Part shown: positions 53,045 to 63,990 of the stretch, piece after piece
Position numbering within the stretch: the stretch's first letter is position 1
How the letters are laid out: every line of letters begins with the position of its first letter
From: Gemmatimonadota bacterium
Lineage (GTDB): Bacteria > Gemmatimonadota > Gemmatimonadetes > Gemmatimonadales > GWC2-71-9
DNA length: 64,000 nucleotides
Assembly (NCBI GenBank): GCA_016713435.1
Contig: JADJPD010000022.1
Location: 1-64,000, forward strand
Direction of reading: 5' to 3'
The notes under the pieces: generated by a model
Databases searched by the model: none
Told to the model about the DNA's origin: nothing
The model's input: only the letters and a program-made list of their open reading frames with translations
Program-made: the position numbers and the translations under genes

Positions 53045-54353
53045 GCCGCCTCCAGGAGGACCACGGTCTCCACGTGCGCGGTCTGCGGGAAGAGGTCGAA
53101 CGGCTGGACGCTCGTCACCCGGTAGCCGGTGCCGCGGCGCGCTGGCATGTCCGCGCCGGGGAAGCAGAGGCGGTTGAGGTCCCGCGCCAGCGTGGCCGGG
53201 TCGCAGGACACGTAGGCGATCCGCCCCGGCCCCCGCGCCAGCAGTTCCCGCGTCACCGCCGCCGCCATCCCGCCCCGCGGGGGGTTGGCGATCACGGCCC
53301 CGGATCGCGGAGCGACGCCACCACGTCCTCGACTTTCCCGACGTGCCGGATCACGCCCGCCGGCTGCGGCCGCTGGGCGTCCTCCCGGTCCCGGGCGCGG
53401 GGGTGCCCCCGCCGCGCGCCGAAGTCCACCGCCCGCCGGTCCAGCTCCACACTTTCCACCGAGGCGCCGGCGGCCAGCAGCGCCTCGGTGGTCTCCCCGA
53501 TGCCGGCATAGAGGTCCCAGACGTGCGCGCCCCGCACCTCGCCGAGCGCGGCGAGGGCATGGGCGCGGATCCGGTCGCCCATGGCGGGGTGGACCTGCTC
53601 GAAGACGGTCGCGGGGAACGCCTCGCGATCGCCCCCCACCACCCGCGGGGCCCCGCCCTCCGGCTGCCACCAGACGGCGGCGGCCACACCGGCCCCGGCC
53701 AGCCGCTCGTGCAGCGCCTTGCCCTTGCCCCAGGCCTGGGTGCCCGTCGCCTTCACCACCAGGTGCAGGCCGCCAGTGCGGTCCGTGCGCAGCACGAGCG
53801 CGGTGGTATCGGGCGGAAGGAGCTGCAGCTGGGCGCGGAGCACGCGCCAGAGCGCCATCAGCGGCTCCGCGGCGATGTGGCAGTGCTCCAGGTCGAAGAC
53901 GCGATCAGGCCGGTCCAGCGGATGGAATCCCGCGAAGCGGCGCCCCGGGCCCGGCGTCAGCGTGATCCGGCTGCGGTAGTGCCAGTCGGCTTCACTCGCC
54001 ACCACCGGCGGCACCGGCACGTCGAGCCGGCCGATCCGGGCCAGCGCATCCGCCACGAGGCCGCGCTTGAGCTCCCGCTGCCGCGCCGGCTCCAGGTGCT
54101 GCAGCTGGCAGCCGCCGCAATCGTCCCGGGTGTAGTGCGGGCAGGGCGGCGTCACGCGGCCCGGCCCCGCCTCCTCCAGCGTGGCGATGCGGGCCCGCGC
54201 GTAGCGGCTGAAGGTGCGCAACTGCCCGAGCCGCACCCGGTCGCCGGGCGCGGTGCGGGGGACGAAAGTGGCCCGGCCATCGGCGAGGTGCGCCACGCCG
54301 TCGCCGCCGGCGGCCAGGCGCTCGATGGTCACCACCTCCGCCGCCTCGTTCAC
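53041..54353 (-). pseudogene. rlmD: 23S rRNA (uracil-C5)-methyltransferase, RlmD/RumA family; one frameshift
   Basis: The N-terminal TRAM domain (VVTIERLAAGGDGVAHLADG) is followed by the [4Fe-4S] cluster cysteines (CPHYTRDDCGGCQLQH) and an SAM domain (VWDLYAGIGETTEALLAAGA). Near 53300 the frame shifts; the rest carries VIANPPRGGM, the catalytic cysteine in AYVSCDPATLARDL, and QPFDLFPQTAHVETVVLL, the standard ending. About 437 residues in all. The GTG start (54353) overlaps the accC stop. Single-base error is the likely cause of the break. Confidence 0.85.
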
Positions 54354-55858
54354 CGCAGGCCCTCGCGGCGGGCCGCCAGCAGCCAGGCACTCGAGCCGGC
54401 GGCGACGCCGTTGGCCGCCACGGCGGGCCGCCGCCGGGTGCGGGCCTCATCCTCGGCGAGCGCCGCGGCCACGGCGAGGTCGAGCAGCACGCCCTCGTCG
54501 CCGGGAGGCTCGAGCAGGTCGGTGCGGCGGTCCAGGAACTGGCTGTCGATCTGGCCCGCCACGAACGCGGGATCGTCGAGCAGGCGCAGGTGGAAGGCCT
54601 GATTCGTCGCGACACCCACCAGCACCATCTCGCCGAGCGCCACCTTCATCCGCGCGATCGCCTCGGCCCGCGTCGGCGCCCAGACGATGGCCTTGCCGAG
54701 GAGCGAGTCGTAGAAGAGGGTCACCTCGTTGCCCGCGGTGAAGCCCCCGTCCCAGCGCACGCCGGGGCCCGAGGGAGCGCGCAGGAACTCGATCCGGCCG
54801 GTGGACGGCAGGCAGCCGTTGGCCGGGTCCTCGCTGGTGATGCGGCACTCGAGGGACCAGCCGCGTGGCGTCAACGGCCCCTGCGGGAGGGACATGGGGC
54901 GGCCCTGGGCGATGCGGAGCTGCTCGCGCACCAGGTCCACGCCATAGACCAGTTCCGTGACCGGATGTTCCACCTGGATGCGCGTGTTCATCTCGAGGAA
55001 GTAGAACGCCCCGTCGGCCGCGAGCAGGAACTCGCAGGTGCCCGCGCTCCGGTATCCCACCGCCTCCGCCGCCGCCACGGCCGCCCGCCCCATCGCCGAG
55101 CGGAGCGCGGGCGTCACCGCCACGCTCGGCGCCTCCTCGACCAGCTTCTGGTGGCGGCGCTGCACCGAGCATTCCCGCTCGCCGAGGTGCACGGTGCGCT
55201 CGTGATCGGCGAGGACCTGGATCTCGACGTGCCGGGGCCGCTCGATGTACTTCTCGAGGTAGACGCTCGGATCGCCGAAGGCCTTCCGCGCCTCGCTCGC
55301 CGCCGTCTCCAGGGCGCCGGCCAGGTCCTTCGCCTCACGCACCACGCGCATGCCCTTCCCGCCGCCGCCCGCCGCCGCCTTCACCAGCACCGGATACCCG
55401 ATCTCCTCGGCGGCCCGCGCGGCGACCGCCGGGTCGGTCACCGGCACCGTGAGCCCGGGGACGATCGGCACCTTCGCCTCGGCCATGCGGCGGCGCGCCT
55501 CGGTCTTGTCGCCCATGGCGGTGATGGCGCTGGCGGGCGGGCCGATGAACACGAGCCCGGCCTCGACGACCGCCTGCGCGAACGCCGCCCGTTCCGCGAG
55601 GAAGCCGTAGCCCGGGTGGATGGCGCCCGCGCCGGTGGCCTGGGCCGCCGCGACGAGCTTGTCGATGCGGAGGTAGCTCTCCCCGGGCGCCGGCGCGCCG
55701 AGCGCCACGGCGTAGTCGGCGGCGCGGACGTGGGGGGAGGTGCGGTCGGCGTCGGAGTAGACGGCCACCGCCTCGAGCCCTTCCTCGTGGCAGGCGCGGA
55801 TGACGCGCAGGGCGATCTCGCCGCGATTGGCGACGAGCACACGCTGGAACGGGGCCAT
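54350..55858 (-). CDS. accC: Acyl-CoA carboxylase biotin carboxylase subunit
   Basis: 502 residues. ATP-grasp enzyme that carboxylates biotin. RVLVANRGEIALRVIRACHE, AIHPGYGFLAERAAFAQ, the glycine loop VKAAAGGGGKGMRVV, QRRHQKLVEEAPS and FLEMNTRIQVEHPVTE are all present. The C-terminus (about 450-502) is longer than in plain AccC, as in propionyl/acyl-CoA carboxylase alpha subunits, but lacks its own biotin domain, which is the separate gene at 52.5 kb. It lies 25 bp after the TPR-like protein. Confidence 0.92.
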   Translation of the reverse strand: MAPFQRVLVANRGEIALRVIRACHEEGLEAVAVYSDADRTSPHVRAADYAVALGAPAPGESYLRIDKLVAAAQATGAGAIHPGYGFLAERAAFAQAVVEAGLVFIGPPASAITAMGDKTEARRRMAEAKVPIVPGLTVPVTDPAVAARAAEEIGYPVLVKAAAGGGGKGMRVVREAKDLAGALETAASEARKAFGDPSVYLEKYIERPRHVEIQVLADHERTVHLGERECSVQRRHQKLVEEAPSVAVTPALRSAMGRAAVAAAEAVGYRSAGTCEFLLAADGAFYFLEMNTRIQVEHPVTELVYGVDLVREQLRIAQGRPMSLPQGPLTPRGWSLECRITSEDPANGCLPSTGRIEFLRAPSGPGVRWDGGFTAGNEVTLFYDSLLGKAIVWAPTRAEAIARMKVALGEMVLVGVATNQAFHLRLLDDPAFVAGQIDSQFLDRRTDLLEPPGDEGVLLDLAVAAALAEDEARTRRRPAVAANGVAAGSSAWLLAARREGLR

Positions 55859-55883
55859 CAGGGTCGGCGGGGTGGTACGGAGG

Positions 55884-56861
55884 TCAGTCGCCGCAGGCGG
55901 AGCGGGTGCGTTCGCCGAACGGACTGAGGAGGGAGATGCAGAGCACGCGGTTCTTGCGGGCCGCCTGCTGGTACTCGGCGAGCACCGCGCGGGTGAGGGC
56001 GTTGGGCTGGCTCAGGTGCGCGCTGGCGAGTTCGGTGATGGTGAGCGGCTGCGGCAGCTCCGCCGCCGCGGGCCCCGCCACCTGCAGCAGGCGGTGGGTC
56101 ACGAGCGCCTTGTGCGGGGCGTAGCTCGCCGGCACGGCGGGCGTGAGGCAGACGGGCCGGCGCGCGGCCACCTCGGTGAGCGCGGCGTCCACCGGGAGGA
56201 CCGGCTGGATCTCGAGCGCCGTGGCCATGCGGGCCCGGTACACCGAATCCTCGCCGTAGAGCGTGGGCAGCAACAGCACCAGGTCGCCGCGCTCGCCGCC
56301 GGAGATGGTCACGGTCCAGACGCCCACGGTCTCGACGTCGTTGCCGGTCACCATGACGCCGCCGAGGGGGCAGGACGCCACGAGGTTGCGGCCGAGCTCG
56401 AGCACGAAGACCGGCGGGTAGCTGGCCCGCAGCGCGGTGCCGTTGGCCACGAGGGCGGCCCAGCCGCCGCGTTCCACGTCGAGCACCGCGCGCTCCAGTT
56501 CCACCACGGAGCGGAGCATGCGGCTGGAATCGCTGGGGAGGCGGAGCGACTGGTCGAGCGCGGTGGCGGCGAAGTCGAGGAACAGCGACGCGGGCGACTC
56601 CTCGATGTGGCCCTCGCGGTGCCAGTCGCGGGCGTCGAGAAGGTAGAAACGGCCGAGTTCCAGCCAGGCCCCCGCATCGTCCGGGGCGGTGGCGAGGTAG
56701 CGGCCCAGCAGCTCGGTGGCCGGCCCCCGCTGGCCGCTGCCCGCGAGGGCGGCGGCCCGCGGCGCGATGCCCGGATCCACGGCCGCCTGCGCCAGGAGCG
56801 CAGCCGGCAGGAGGAGCGAAGTCGCGAGGGCGGTGAGCCGCCCGGGGCTGGGGAACCGCAT
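55884..56861 (-). CDS. Secreted protein of unknown function with TPR-like N-terminus
   Basis: 325 residues. Signal peptide (RLTALATSLLLPAALLAQA), then helical repeats (GPATELLGRYLATAPDDAGAWLELGRFY). The middle (VELERAVLDVERGGWAAL; LGGVMVTGNDVETVGVWTV) and the C-terminus (RLLQVAGPAAAELPQPLTI) are not recognised. Four cysteines are dispersed in the C-terminal half. It lies between an outer-membrane-type gene and accC on the same strand. Probably periplasmic. No function is assigned. Confidence 0.7.
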   Translation of the reverse strand: MRFPSPGRLTALATSLLLPAALLAQAAVDPGIAPRAAALAGSGQRGPATELLGRYLATAPDDAGAWLELGRFYLLDARDWHREGHIEESPASLFLDFAATALDQSLRLPSDSSRMLRSVVELERAVLDVERGGWAALVANGTALRASYPPVFVLELGRNLVASCPLGGVMVTGNDVETVGVWTVTISGGERGDLVLLLPTLYGEDSVYRARMATALEIQPVLPVDAALTEVAARRPVCLTPAVPASYAPHKALVTHRLLQVAGPAAAELPQPLTITELASAHLSQPNALTRAVLAEYQQAARKNRVLCISLLSPFGERTRSACGD

Positions 56862-56956
56862 GAGAGTCCTAAGCTACGGCGGGGTACGGGGATGCGCTAG
56901 GGTGGCCCCCGCCGGACACGGCCGCCATTGCGACCGCATCCGGCAGCACCCGCCCC

Positions 56957-58198
56957 TCAGAACGCCGCGGCGAGCATCGCGGTGAGGAGCTGGTCCCCAT
57001 CCGCGGGCTTCGGCTCGAACGCGTCGCCGGAGCGGAAGGTGTAGTTCAGCTGGAACTGCACGTTCTGGTGCAGGTGGTAGATCCCGCCGACGGTCAGCGC
57101 CCGGTCGGTGTGGTTGCTGGCCGCGCCGTTGTCGCCGTGCCGATAGGCGAGGAGCACCGAGCCGCGCGCAGGCAGGACGCCGAGTTCCCCGGCCACCGCC
57201 AGCGCCTTGCGGTCCCGCGGGGCGCCGTTGAAGAAGTTCGGATCGTCGCCCGGCTCGGAGGCCGCCGAGGTGGCATAGCTCGCGTAGATGGCGAGGGGCA
57301 TCGTGCCGACGGTGCCGTGGGCCTGCCCGTCCACCGCCCAGGCCTTGGTGGCGGTCGTGGTCACCGTGGCCGTGCCGCCGCCGTCGTCGATCCGGGTGCT
57401 GCCCATCCAGAGGGCGCCGCCGAGCCCGAGCTCCCACGTGCCGAGCTTCGGCATCCAGGCCGCGCGCGCGTAGGTGGAGCGCGGCAGCGGCGCCGCCTGG
57501 CCCGCGGAGGTGGGCAGGTGGACGGGGGACCAGACCGTGAAGTTGGCGAAGAAGCTCGCGTTGCCCACGACGAACGCCGCCCCCGAGGCCGGGGAGTCCG
57601 TGCCGACGTACTGCTGGGCGGAGAACTCCGTGCGGTGCTCCATGAAGCGGATGTTGCGGACCGCGCCGGTGTTCAGCAGCTCGAAGCCGTACGACACGCC
57701 GAGCCCATCCGTGGTGAACGGCACCACCGAGGCCCGGACCCGGCCGAGCTGGTAGCTGAACGGCATCTTGAAGCCCGCCAGCACCGGCGCATCGTTGCCC
57801 GGGAGCTGGCCCTCGAGGAGGAAGCCGATGTTGGGGCTCACCCGCCCCGCGATCAGGAGCGCGAACTCGTCGGGGAACTGGATCTCGCCCGAGTTGGTGG
57901 TGCGCACGTTCCCCGCGTCGTCGCCGTTGGTCTTCTGGATGCGGAGCTTGGTGTAGATCGAGGCGTTGAGCCCCGCCGGCAGCGAGAGCCGGGAGCCCTG
58001 CACCAGCGGCGTGGCCCCGCCCACGAGGGTGTAGCCGTTCAGCTTGAAGTAGCGCCCGAACTCGTTCAGCACCGGGAAATGCTGGGTATGGCACTGGGCG
58101 CACGGGAAGCCGGTCTGCCGGGCGAAGGCCGGCACGGCGCGGAGGGGGGCGATGCCGAGCAGCAGGGCGGCCCCGGTGACGACGGCAGCAAGTCTCAT
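56957..58198 (-). CDS. Outer-membrane beta-barrel protein with one haem-c motif
   Basis: 413 residues. Signal peptide to about 26, then a CxxCH motif (CAQCH, 33-37) in ARQTGFPCAQCHTQHFPVLNEF. The rest has alternating strands with many aromatic ends, as in porins (GFLLEGQLPGNDAPVLAGF; QFQLNYTFRSGDAFE), and finishes LLTAMLAAAF with a terminal aromatic. One covalent haem on the periplasmic side of a barrel would be unusual for a simple porin. The start at 58198 is the first that gives a signal peptide. No cytochrome maturation gene is present in the window. Confidence 0.78.
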   Translation of the reverse strand: MRLAAVVTGAALLLGIAPLRAVPAFARQTGFPCAQCHTQHFPVLNEFGRYFKLNGYTLVGGATPLVQGSRLSLPAGLNASIYTKLRIQKTNGDDAGNVRTTNSGEIQFPDEFALLIAGRVSPNIGFLLEGQLPGNDAPVLAGFKMPFSYQLGRVRASVVPFTTDGLGVSYGFELLNTGAVRNIRFMEHRTEFSAQQYVGTDSPASGAAFVVGNASFFANFTVWSPVHLPTSAGQAAPLPRSTYARAAWMPKLGTWELGLGGALWMGSTRIDDGGGTATVTTTATKAWAVDGQAHGTVGTMPLAIYASYATSAASEPGDDPNFFNGAPRDRKALAVAGELGVLPARGSVLLAYRHGDNGAASNHTDRALTVGGIYHLHQNVQFQLNYTFRSGDAFEPKPADGDQLLTAMLAAAF

Positions 58199-58422
58199 GG
58201 CGATGCTCCGGTGGCAGAAGCGCGCCGCGCCCCGCCGCGCAGGCGGCAGCCGGGGACGACCTCCAGGGACGAGGGACGGCGCAAGGATGAGGATGGCCGC
58301 GCTGGTGACTGGCGTCACCGCGGCCCTGCCACGCTAGGCAACTCGGCTCACCTCCGCAATGATGAGCCCGTCAGTTCCAATTCGCTGTTCAGGCTTTCCG
58401 GGCGGCGCGCGTGAACAAAAAC

Positions 58423-59979
<1,557 letters not shown>

Positions 59980-60038
59980 GGGCGGGAAGATAGGAGCGGA
60001 CCGGGATGCGGGTAAGGCGGCGGGGGCCCAAACGCCGA

Positions 60039-60067
60039 CGGGCCGTCCTCCCGGGGAGGACGGCCCG
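60039..60067 (-). terminator. Terminator hairpin after the unknown membrane protein
   Basis: CGGGCCGTCCTCC and GGAGGACGGCCCG form a near-perfect stem. On the minus strand it is followed by TCGGCGTTTGG. It sits 20 bp beyond the stop. Confidence 0.6.
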
Positions 60068-60086
60068 CGTCACGACACGCCGCCGC

Positions 60087-60739
60087 TCAGCGGGGGCGCT
60101 GCGGCTCGAAGGGCGTCTTGGTCCAGGTCACGCCGGCCTGGTGCTGGACGTGGATCAGCGGCTTCCGCTGCTGCAGCAGCCAGAAGCCGAACTCGGCCGT
60201 CCGGCCCGACTCCTCATACTCCACCGTGAACAGGGTGGAGTCCCCGGCGTGCGGCTCCGATGGCCGGTAACCTTGTGCCAGGTGTAGTCGGGCGAGTCCC
60301 GGCTGGTGCGGAAGGCGATGGTGTGCTCGGTCAGCTCGAACATCCGCCCGCTGTACTTCCCGCCCTCGGCCTGCCAGACGCCGTACGCCGGGTCGAGCGG
60401 GAGGGTGCTGCCGGCGAGGAACGACGCCACCAGCGGGCGCACGCCGACGTAGCCGAAGGCCAGGACGGCCCCGGCCACCAGCGCCCAGCGCGGGATGTGC
60501 AGCTGCTCCAGCGTCGGCAGCTTGAGGCCGCCCTTCGCCTTGGCGTCCGCGGCCGCCTGGGCGGCGGACGGCTTGGGGCGCGCCGGGAGCCGGAGCACCG
60601 TGTTGACGTTGGAGAAGAAGTCCTTGAGGCTCCAGGCGGTGGCCAGTTCACCGTCGGCGAGCGAGCGGTACTGGGGGCCGCGGGGCGCGGTCGGCTCCAG
60701 GGGAGCGGACTCGGGCGGACGGGCGGTCGGGGCGGTCAT
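60087..60739 (-). pseudogene. Unknown single-pass membrane protein, one frameshift
   Basis: Start at 60739 gives MTAPTARPPESAPLEPTAP, a proline-rich cytoplasmic region, then WSLKDFFSNVNTVLRLP and one helix (ALVAGAVLAFGYVGVRPLVASFL). The exported part begins YGVWQAEGGKYSGRMFEL. Near 60270 the frame shifts and STLFTVEYEESGRTAEFGFW, PLIHVQHQAGVTWTKTPFE follow in another frame to 60087. No family is recognised. It lies 19 bp after the pilin gene and may belong with it. Confidence 0.55.
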
Positions 60740-60758
60740 GAGGGGAGCCCTCGCGGGG

Positions 60759-61229
60759 TCAGAAGCGGGAGGCGGCGCCGATCCAGCCGCCATCACTGGC
60801 GCGGACCACGTCATCGAGGCTCGGGCCCGCGTTGAGGGAGCCGGAGGTGGCCCCGTCGCGGCCCAGGCTGTACACGTCGTAGGTGTTGTTCACCGGCACG
60901 CCGAAGCGATCGGTCCGCGGGACCCCGCCCGTGGCAAACTTCACGTACACGTACGGCTGGCCCCAGGGGTCCCGCAGGCTGATGCCCGCGGTGGCCAGGA
61001 CGTCCGGCAGGGTATCGCGGGTGTCGAGGGTGCTCTGGATAGCCTGGATGTCGCCGATGGCGCGCGCCACGCGGGCGGCGTCGGTGATCTCGTGGTACTT
61101 GGGCACCGCGATGCTGGCCAGCGAGCCGACGATGGCCATGGTGGCCATGAGCTCGATCATGGTCATGCCCGCCTCGCTCCGGAGGGAGGAGGCACGGGGC
61201 GGGGCCGGCGGGGTCGAGGTCTCGGTCAT
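60759..61229 (-). CDS. Type IV pilin-like / pseudopilin protein
   Basis: 156 residues. The prepilin peptidase site is SEAGMTMIELMATMAIVG: cleavage after Gly21, methylated Met22, Glu26 at position +5, then a hydrophobic helix. The mature part ends in a short globular domain (LRDPWGQPYVYVKFATGG, SLGRDGATSGS), like GspG/PilE major pseudopilins (PWG-Y motif and Asp-Gly end). No secretin, ATPase or PilD gene is near. It starts at 61229, chosen so the leader is short. Confidence 0.85.
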   Translation of the reverse strand: MTETSTPPAPPRASSLRSEAGMTMIELMATMAIVGSLASIAVPKYHEITDAARVARAIGDIQAIQSTLDTRDTLPDVLATAGISLRDPWGQPYVYVKFATGGVPRTDRFGVPVNNTYDVYSLGRDGATSGSLNAGPSLDDVVRASDGGWIGAASRF

Positions 61230-61388
61230 CGTGAGCGTCCGTGGAACGGGTCCGCTCACTCCTATGGCAATTGTCGTGCACAACGCGTAACTCGTTGCCA
61301 GCACGGCAGATGACTTGGCCTCCGCCCGGCCGCCGCCCGGCAGTGCAAGGCGCAGGGATAATGGAGCAGCGCGGCGGGCGGATGTTCC

Positions 61389-61426
61389 AAAAAAACGACG
61401 GGCCGCCCTCCAGGGAGGGCGGCCCG
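61389..61426 (-). terminator. rpsA terminator
   Basis: CGGGCCGCCCTCC and GGAGGGCGGCCCG arms followed on the minus strand by CGTTTTTTTGG. This is the clearest intrinsic terminator in the window. It lies 22 bp beyond the rpsA stop. Confidence 0.85.
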
Positions 61427-61448
61427 CCGGGGCAGCAACCGGCCGGAC

Positions 61449-63152
61449 TCAGTCGTCCGCGGGGCTCTCGTCGATCACCGGCCGGGTGGGCGGGATGATC
61501 GGCTCGTCGGGATACCCGACGGCCGCGAGCACGATCCGGTGATGGATCGGATCCACCTCGAGCACCTTGAGGTCCACCGCCTGGCCTTCCTTCACGGCGT
61601 CGCCCGGCTGCTCGATGTTCGCCACGCCCAGCTGCGACATCGGGACGAAGCCCTCGATGTCGTTGCCGAGGTCCACCACCACGCCCTTGTCCATCAGGCG
61701 GGCGACGCGGCCGCGGAGCTCGGTGCCGAGCGGGAAGGTCTCGCCGATGCGGAGCCACGGATCCTCCTCCGCCTGCTTGAGGCCGAGGGAGATGCGCTTG
61801 TTGTCGGCGTCGATGTTGAGGATGACGACGTTGACGTTGTCGCCCTTCTTCACGACCTCCGAGGGGTGCTGCACCCGCTTGGTCCACGACATGTCGGAGA
61901 TGTGGATCAGGCCGTCGATGCCCGGCTCGATCTCCACGAAGGCGCCGAAGCTGGTGAGGTTCCGCACCTTGCCCGCGAGGCGGGTGCCCACCGGGTACTT
62001 GAGCGGCAGCACCGTCCACGGATCCTGCTCGGTCTGCTTCATGCCGAGGGAGATCTTCTCCTCCGACTCGTCCACCTTGAGCACCACGGCCTCGATGGTC
62101 TCGCCGATGGAGACGATCTTCGAGGGATGGCGGACGTTGCGGGTCCAGCTCATCTCGCTGATGTGCACGAGGCCCTCGATCCCCGGCTCGAGCTCCACGA
62201 ACGCGCCGTAGTTGGTGATCGAGACCACCTTGCCCTGCACGCGGGTGCCCACCGGGTAGCGCTCCGCCACCTTCTGCCACGGGTACGGCTGGAGCTGCTT
62301 CATGCCGAGGCTGATGCGCTCACGCTGCCAGTCGATGTCGAGGATCTTGACCTCGACTTCCTTCCCGATGGCCACCATCTCGGTGGGGTGCGACACGCGG
62401 CCGTACGACATGTCGGTGATGTGCAGCAGGCCGTCGACGCCGCCGAGGTCGATGAACGCGCCGAAGTCGGTGATGTTCTTGACGATGCCCTTCCGCACCT
62501 GGCCGACGGCGAGCTCCTTCATCAGGTGCTCGCGCTTGTGCGCCCGCTCGTTCTCGAGGATCACGCGGCGGCTGACCACGATGTTCCGCCGGCGCTTGTT
62601 GAGCTTGATGATCTTGAACTCGTAGGTGCTGCCGAGGAGCTCGTCGATGTTCGGCACCCGGCGGAGCGCGATCTGGCTCCCCGGGAGGAACGCGTCGACG
62701 CCCATCAGGTTCACCACGACGCCGCCCTTGATCTTCTTGACGAGCGTGCCCTGCACCGGCTGGTCCGACTCGTGGGCGACCTTGATCTTCTCCCACACCC
62801 GCATGAAGTCGGCCTTCTTCTTGGAGAGGACGACCGCCCCCTCCTGGTCCTCGAGGTGCTCGAGGAAGACTTCCACCTCGTCGCCGGGGTTCGGGGTCTC
62901 CTTGAACTCGTCGAGGGGCACGCTGCCCTCCGACTTGAACCCGACGTCGAGGATCACGGCGCTCTCGGTGACGCGCAGGACCTTCGACTTGACGATCTCG
63001 CCCTCGACGATCTGGGACATCGTCCCTTCGTACATCGAGAGCATCGCCTCGTACTCGTCCTCGGTGTAATCCTCGTCGTAGAGGTCCGGGCGGACGCGGA
63101 GGCCAGTGGGGGTGGCGAGCTTCTGGGAGAGGTCGCGCTGCGTGGTAGTCAC
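61449..63152 (-). CDS. rpsA: 30S ribosomal protein S1
   Basis: 567 residues from a GTG at 63152 with GAGG nine bases upstream (a TTG at 63167 gives five more codons). Six S1 repeats follow in order: VVEGEIVKSKVLRVTESAVILDV..., VQGTLVKKIKGGVVVNLMG, VRKGIVKNITDFGAFIDL, VQGKVVSITNYGAFVELE, LAGKVRNLTSFGAFVEIE and LRGRVARLMDKGVVVDLG. It brings mRNA to the 30S subunit. The C-terminal tail is acidic. A strong terminator follows. It is the gene after cmk, as in many bacteria. Confidence 0.95.
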   Translation of the reverse strand: MTTTQRDLSQKLATPTGLRVRPDLYDEDYTEDEYEAMLSMYEGTMSQIVEGEIVKSKVLRVTESAVILDVGFKSEGSVPLDEFKETPNPGDEVEVFLEHLEDQEGAVVLSKKKADFMRVWEKIKVAHESDQPVQGTLVKKIKGGVVVNLMGVDAFLPGSQIALRRVPNIDELLGSTYEFKIIKLNKRRRNIVVSRRVILENERAHKREHLMKELAVGQVRKGIVKNITDFGAFIDLGGVDGLLHITDMSYGRVSHPTEMVAIGKEVEVKILDIDWQRERISLGMKQLQPYPWQKVAERYPVGTRVQGKVVSITNYGAFVELEPGIEGLVHISEMSWTRNVRHPSKIVSIGETIEAVVLKVDESEEKISLGMKQTEQDPWTVLPLKYPVGTRLAGKVRNLTSFGAFVEIEPGIDGLIHISDMSWTKRVQHPSEVVKKGDNVNVVILNIDADNKRISLGLKQAEEDPWLRIGETFPLGTELRGRVARLMDKGVVVDLGNDIEGFVPMSQLGVANIEQPGDAVKEGQAVDLKVLEVDPIHHRIVLAAVGYPDEPIIPPTRPVIDESPADD

Positions 63153-63248
63153 TGCGGGGTGCCTCAACTGGTGGCCGCACCAGACCGGCTGCGGGCAGAG
63201 GTGAAAGAAGCCCCGGCCGGACGGAAGTGCCCGGATGGGGAGCCGCCA

Positions 63249-63277
63249 AACATAGTTGTGGTGGGGACTTACGGCAA
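63249..63277 (-). promoter_or_regulatory. Promoter of rpsA
   Basis: On the minus strand TTGCCG (63272-63277) and TATGTT (63249-63254) have a spacing of 17 bases. The leader to the GTG start would be about 90 bases, enough for autoregulation by S1. Confidence 0.55.
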
Positions 63278-63297
63278 GCCGACGGGAGGGTTTCCGG

Positions 63298-63987
63298 TCA
63301 GCCCGGGCGCGTCATCCGCGCCCGGGCCAGGTCCACGATCTCCGCCACCTGCTCGGCGAAGGTCAGCGCGGTGCCGTCGAGCGGCACGGCGTCCTCCGCC
63401 ATCCGGAGCGGGGCCACCGGGCGCCCGGAATCCGCCGCATCCCGCGCCGCGAGGAGACTGGTCTCCTGCGCCAGCTCGGCGTCCCCCACCGCCTGCCCGC
63501 GCTGCGTGAGCCGGCGGGCGGCGCGGGTGCGGGGCGAGGCGGTCAGGAACACCTTGAGCGTCGCATCGGGGAACACCACCGTGCCGATGTCCCGCCCGTC
63601 CACCACCACCGGCTGCCCCGCCCCCGGCAGCGCCCGGAGCCGCTCATTCACCCACTCGCGGATCTCCGGCACCGCCGAGACGGCCGAGACCATGCCGGTG
63701 ACGGGCGCGCTGCGGATGGCCTCGTCCGCCGGCTCGCCGCCCAGGTAGACGCTGAAGCCGGTGCCGTCGTACAGCAGCGACAGGCCGCGGCGCTCGGCCT
63801 CGAGCAGGATGGCGTTGGCGTCGAGGGGGGCGCCGGGCGTGGCGCCATGCTCGAGGGCGACCAGCGTCACGCCGCGATAGAGCGCCCCGGAGTCGAGGTG
63901 CGCAAACCCCAGCGCCTCCGCCACGGCGCGCGCGGTGCTCGACTTGCCGCTCGCCGCGGGCCCATCGATGGCGATGACGTGCGCCAC
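63298..63987 (-). CDS. cmk: Cytidylate kinase
   Basis: 229 residues from a GTG at 63987. Phosphorylates CMP and dCMP. IAIDGPAASGKSSTAR is the P-loop; LDSGALYRGVTL, VDGRDIGTVVFPDA, FLTASPRTRAARR and RDAADSGRPVAPL are typical. Overall length normal. A stop codon of an upstream gene on the same strand lies 4 bases before the start. Confidence 0.95.
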   Translation of the reverse strand: MAHVIAIDGPAASGKSSTARAVAEALGFAHLDSGALYRGVTLVALEHGATPGAPLDANAILLEAERRGLSLLYDGTGFSVYLGGEPADEAIRSAPVTGMVSAVSAVPEIREWVNERLRALPGAGQPVVVDGRDIGTVVFPDATLKVFLTASPRTRAARRLTQRGQAVGDAELAQETSLLAARDAADSGRPVAPLRMAEDAVPLDGTALTFAEQVAEIVDLARARMTRPG

Positions 63988-63990
63988 GGC

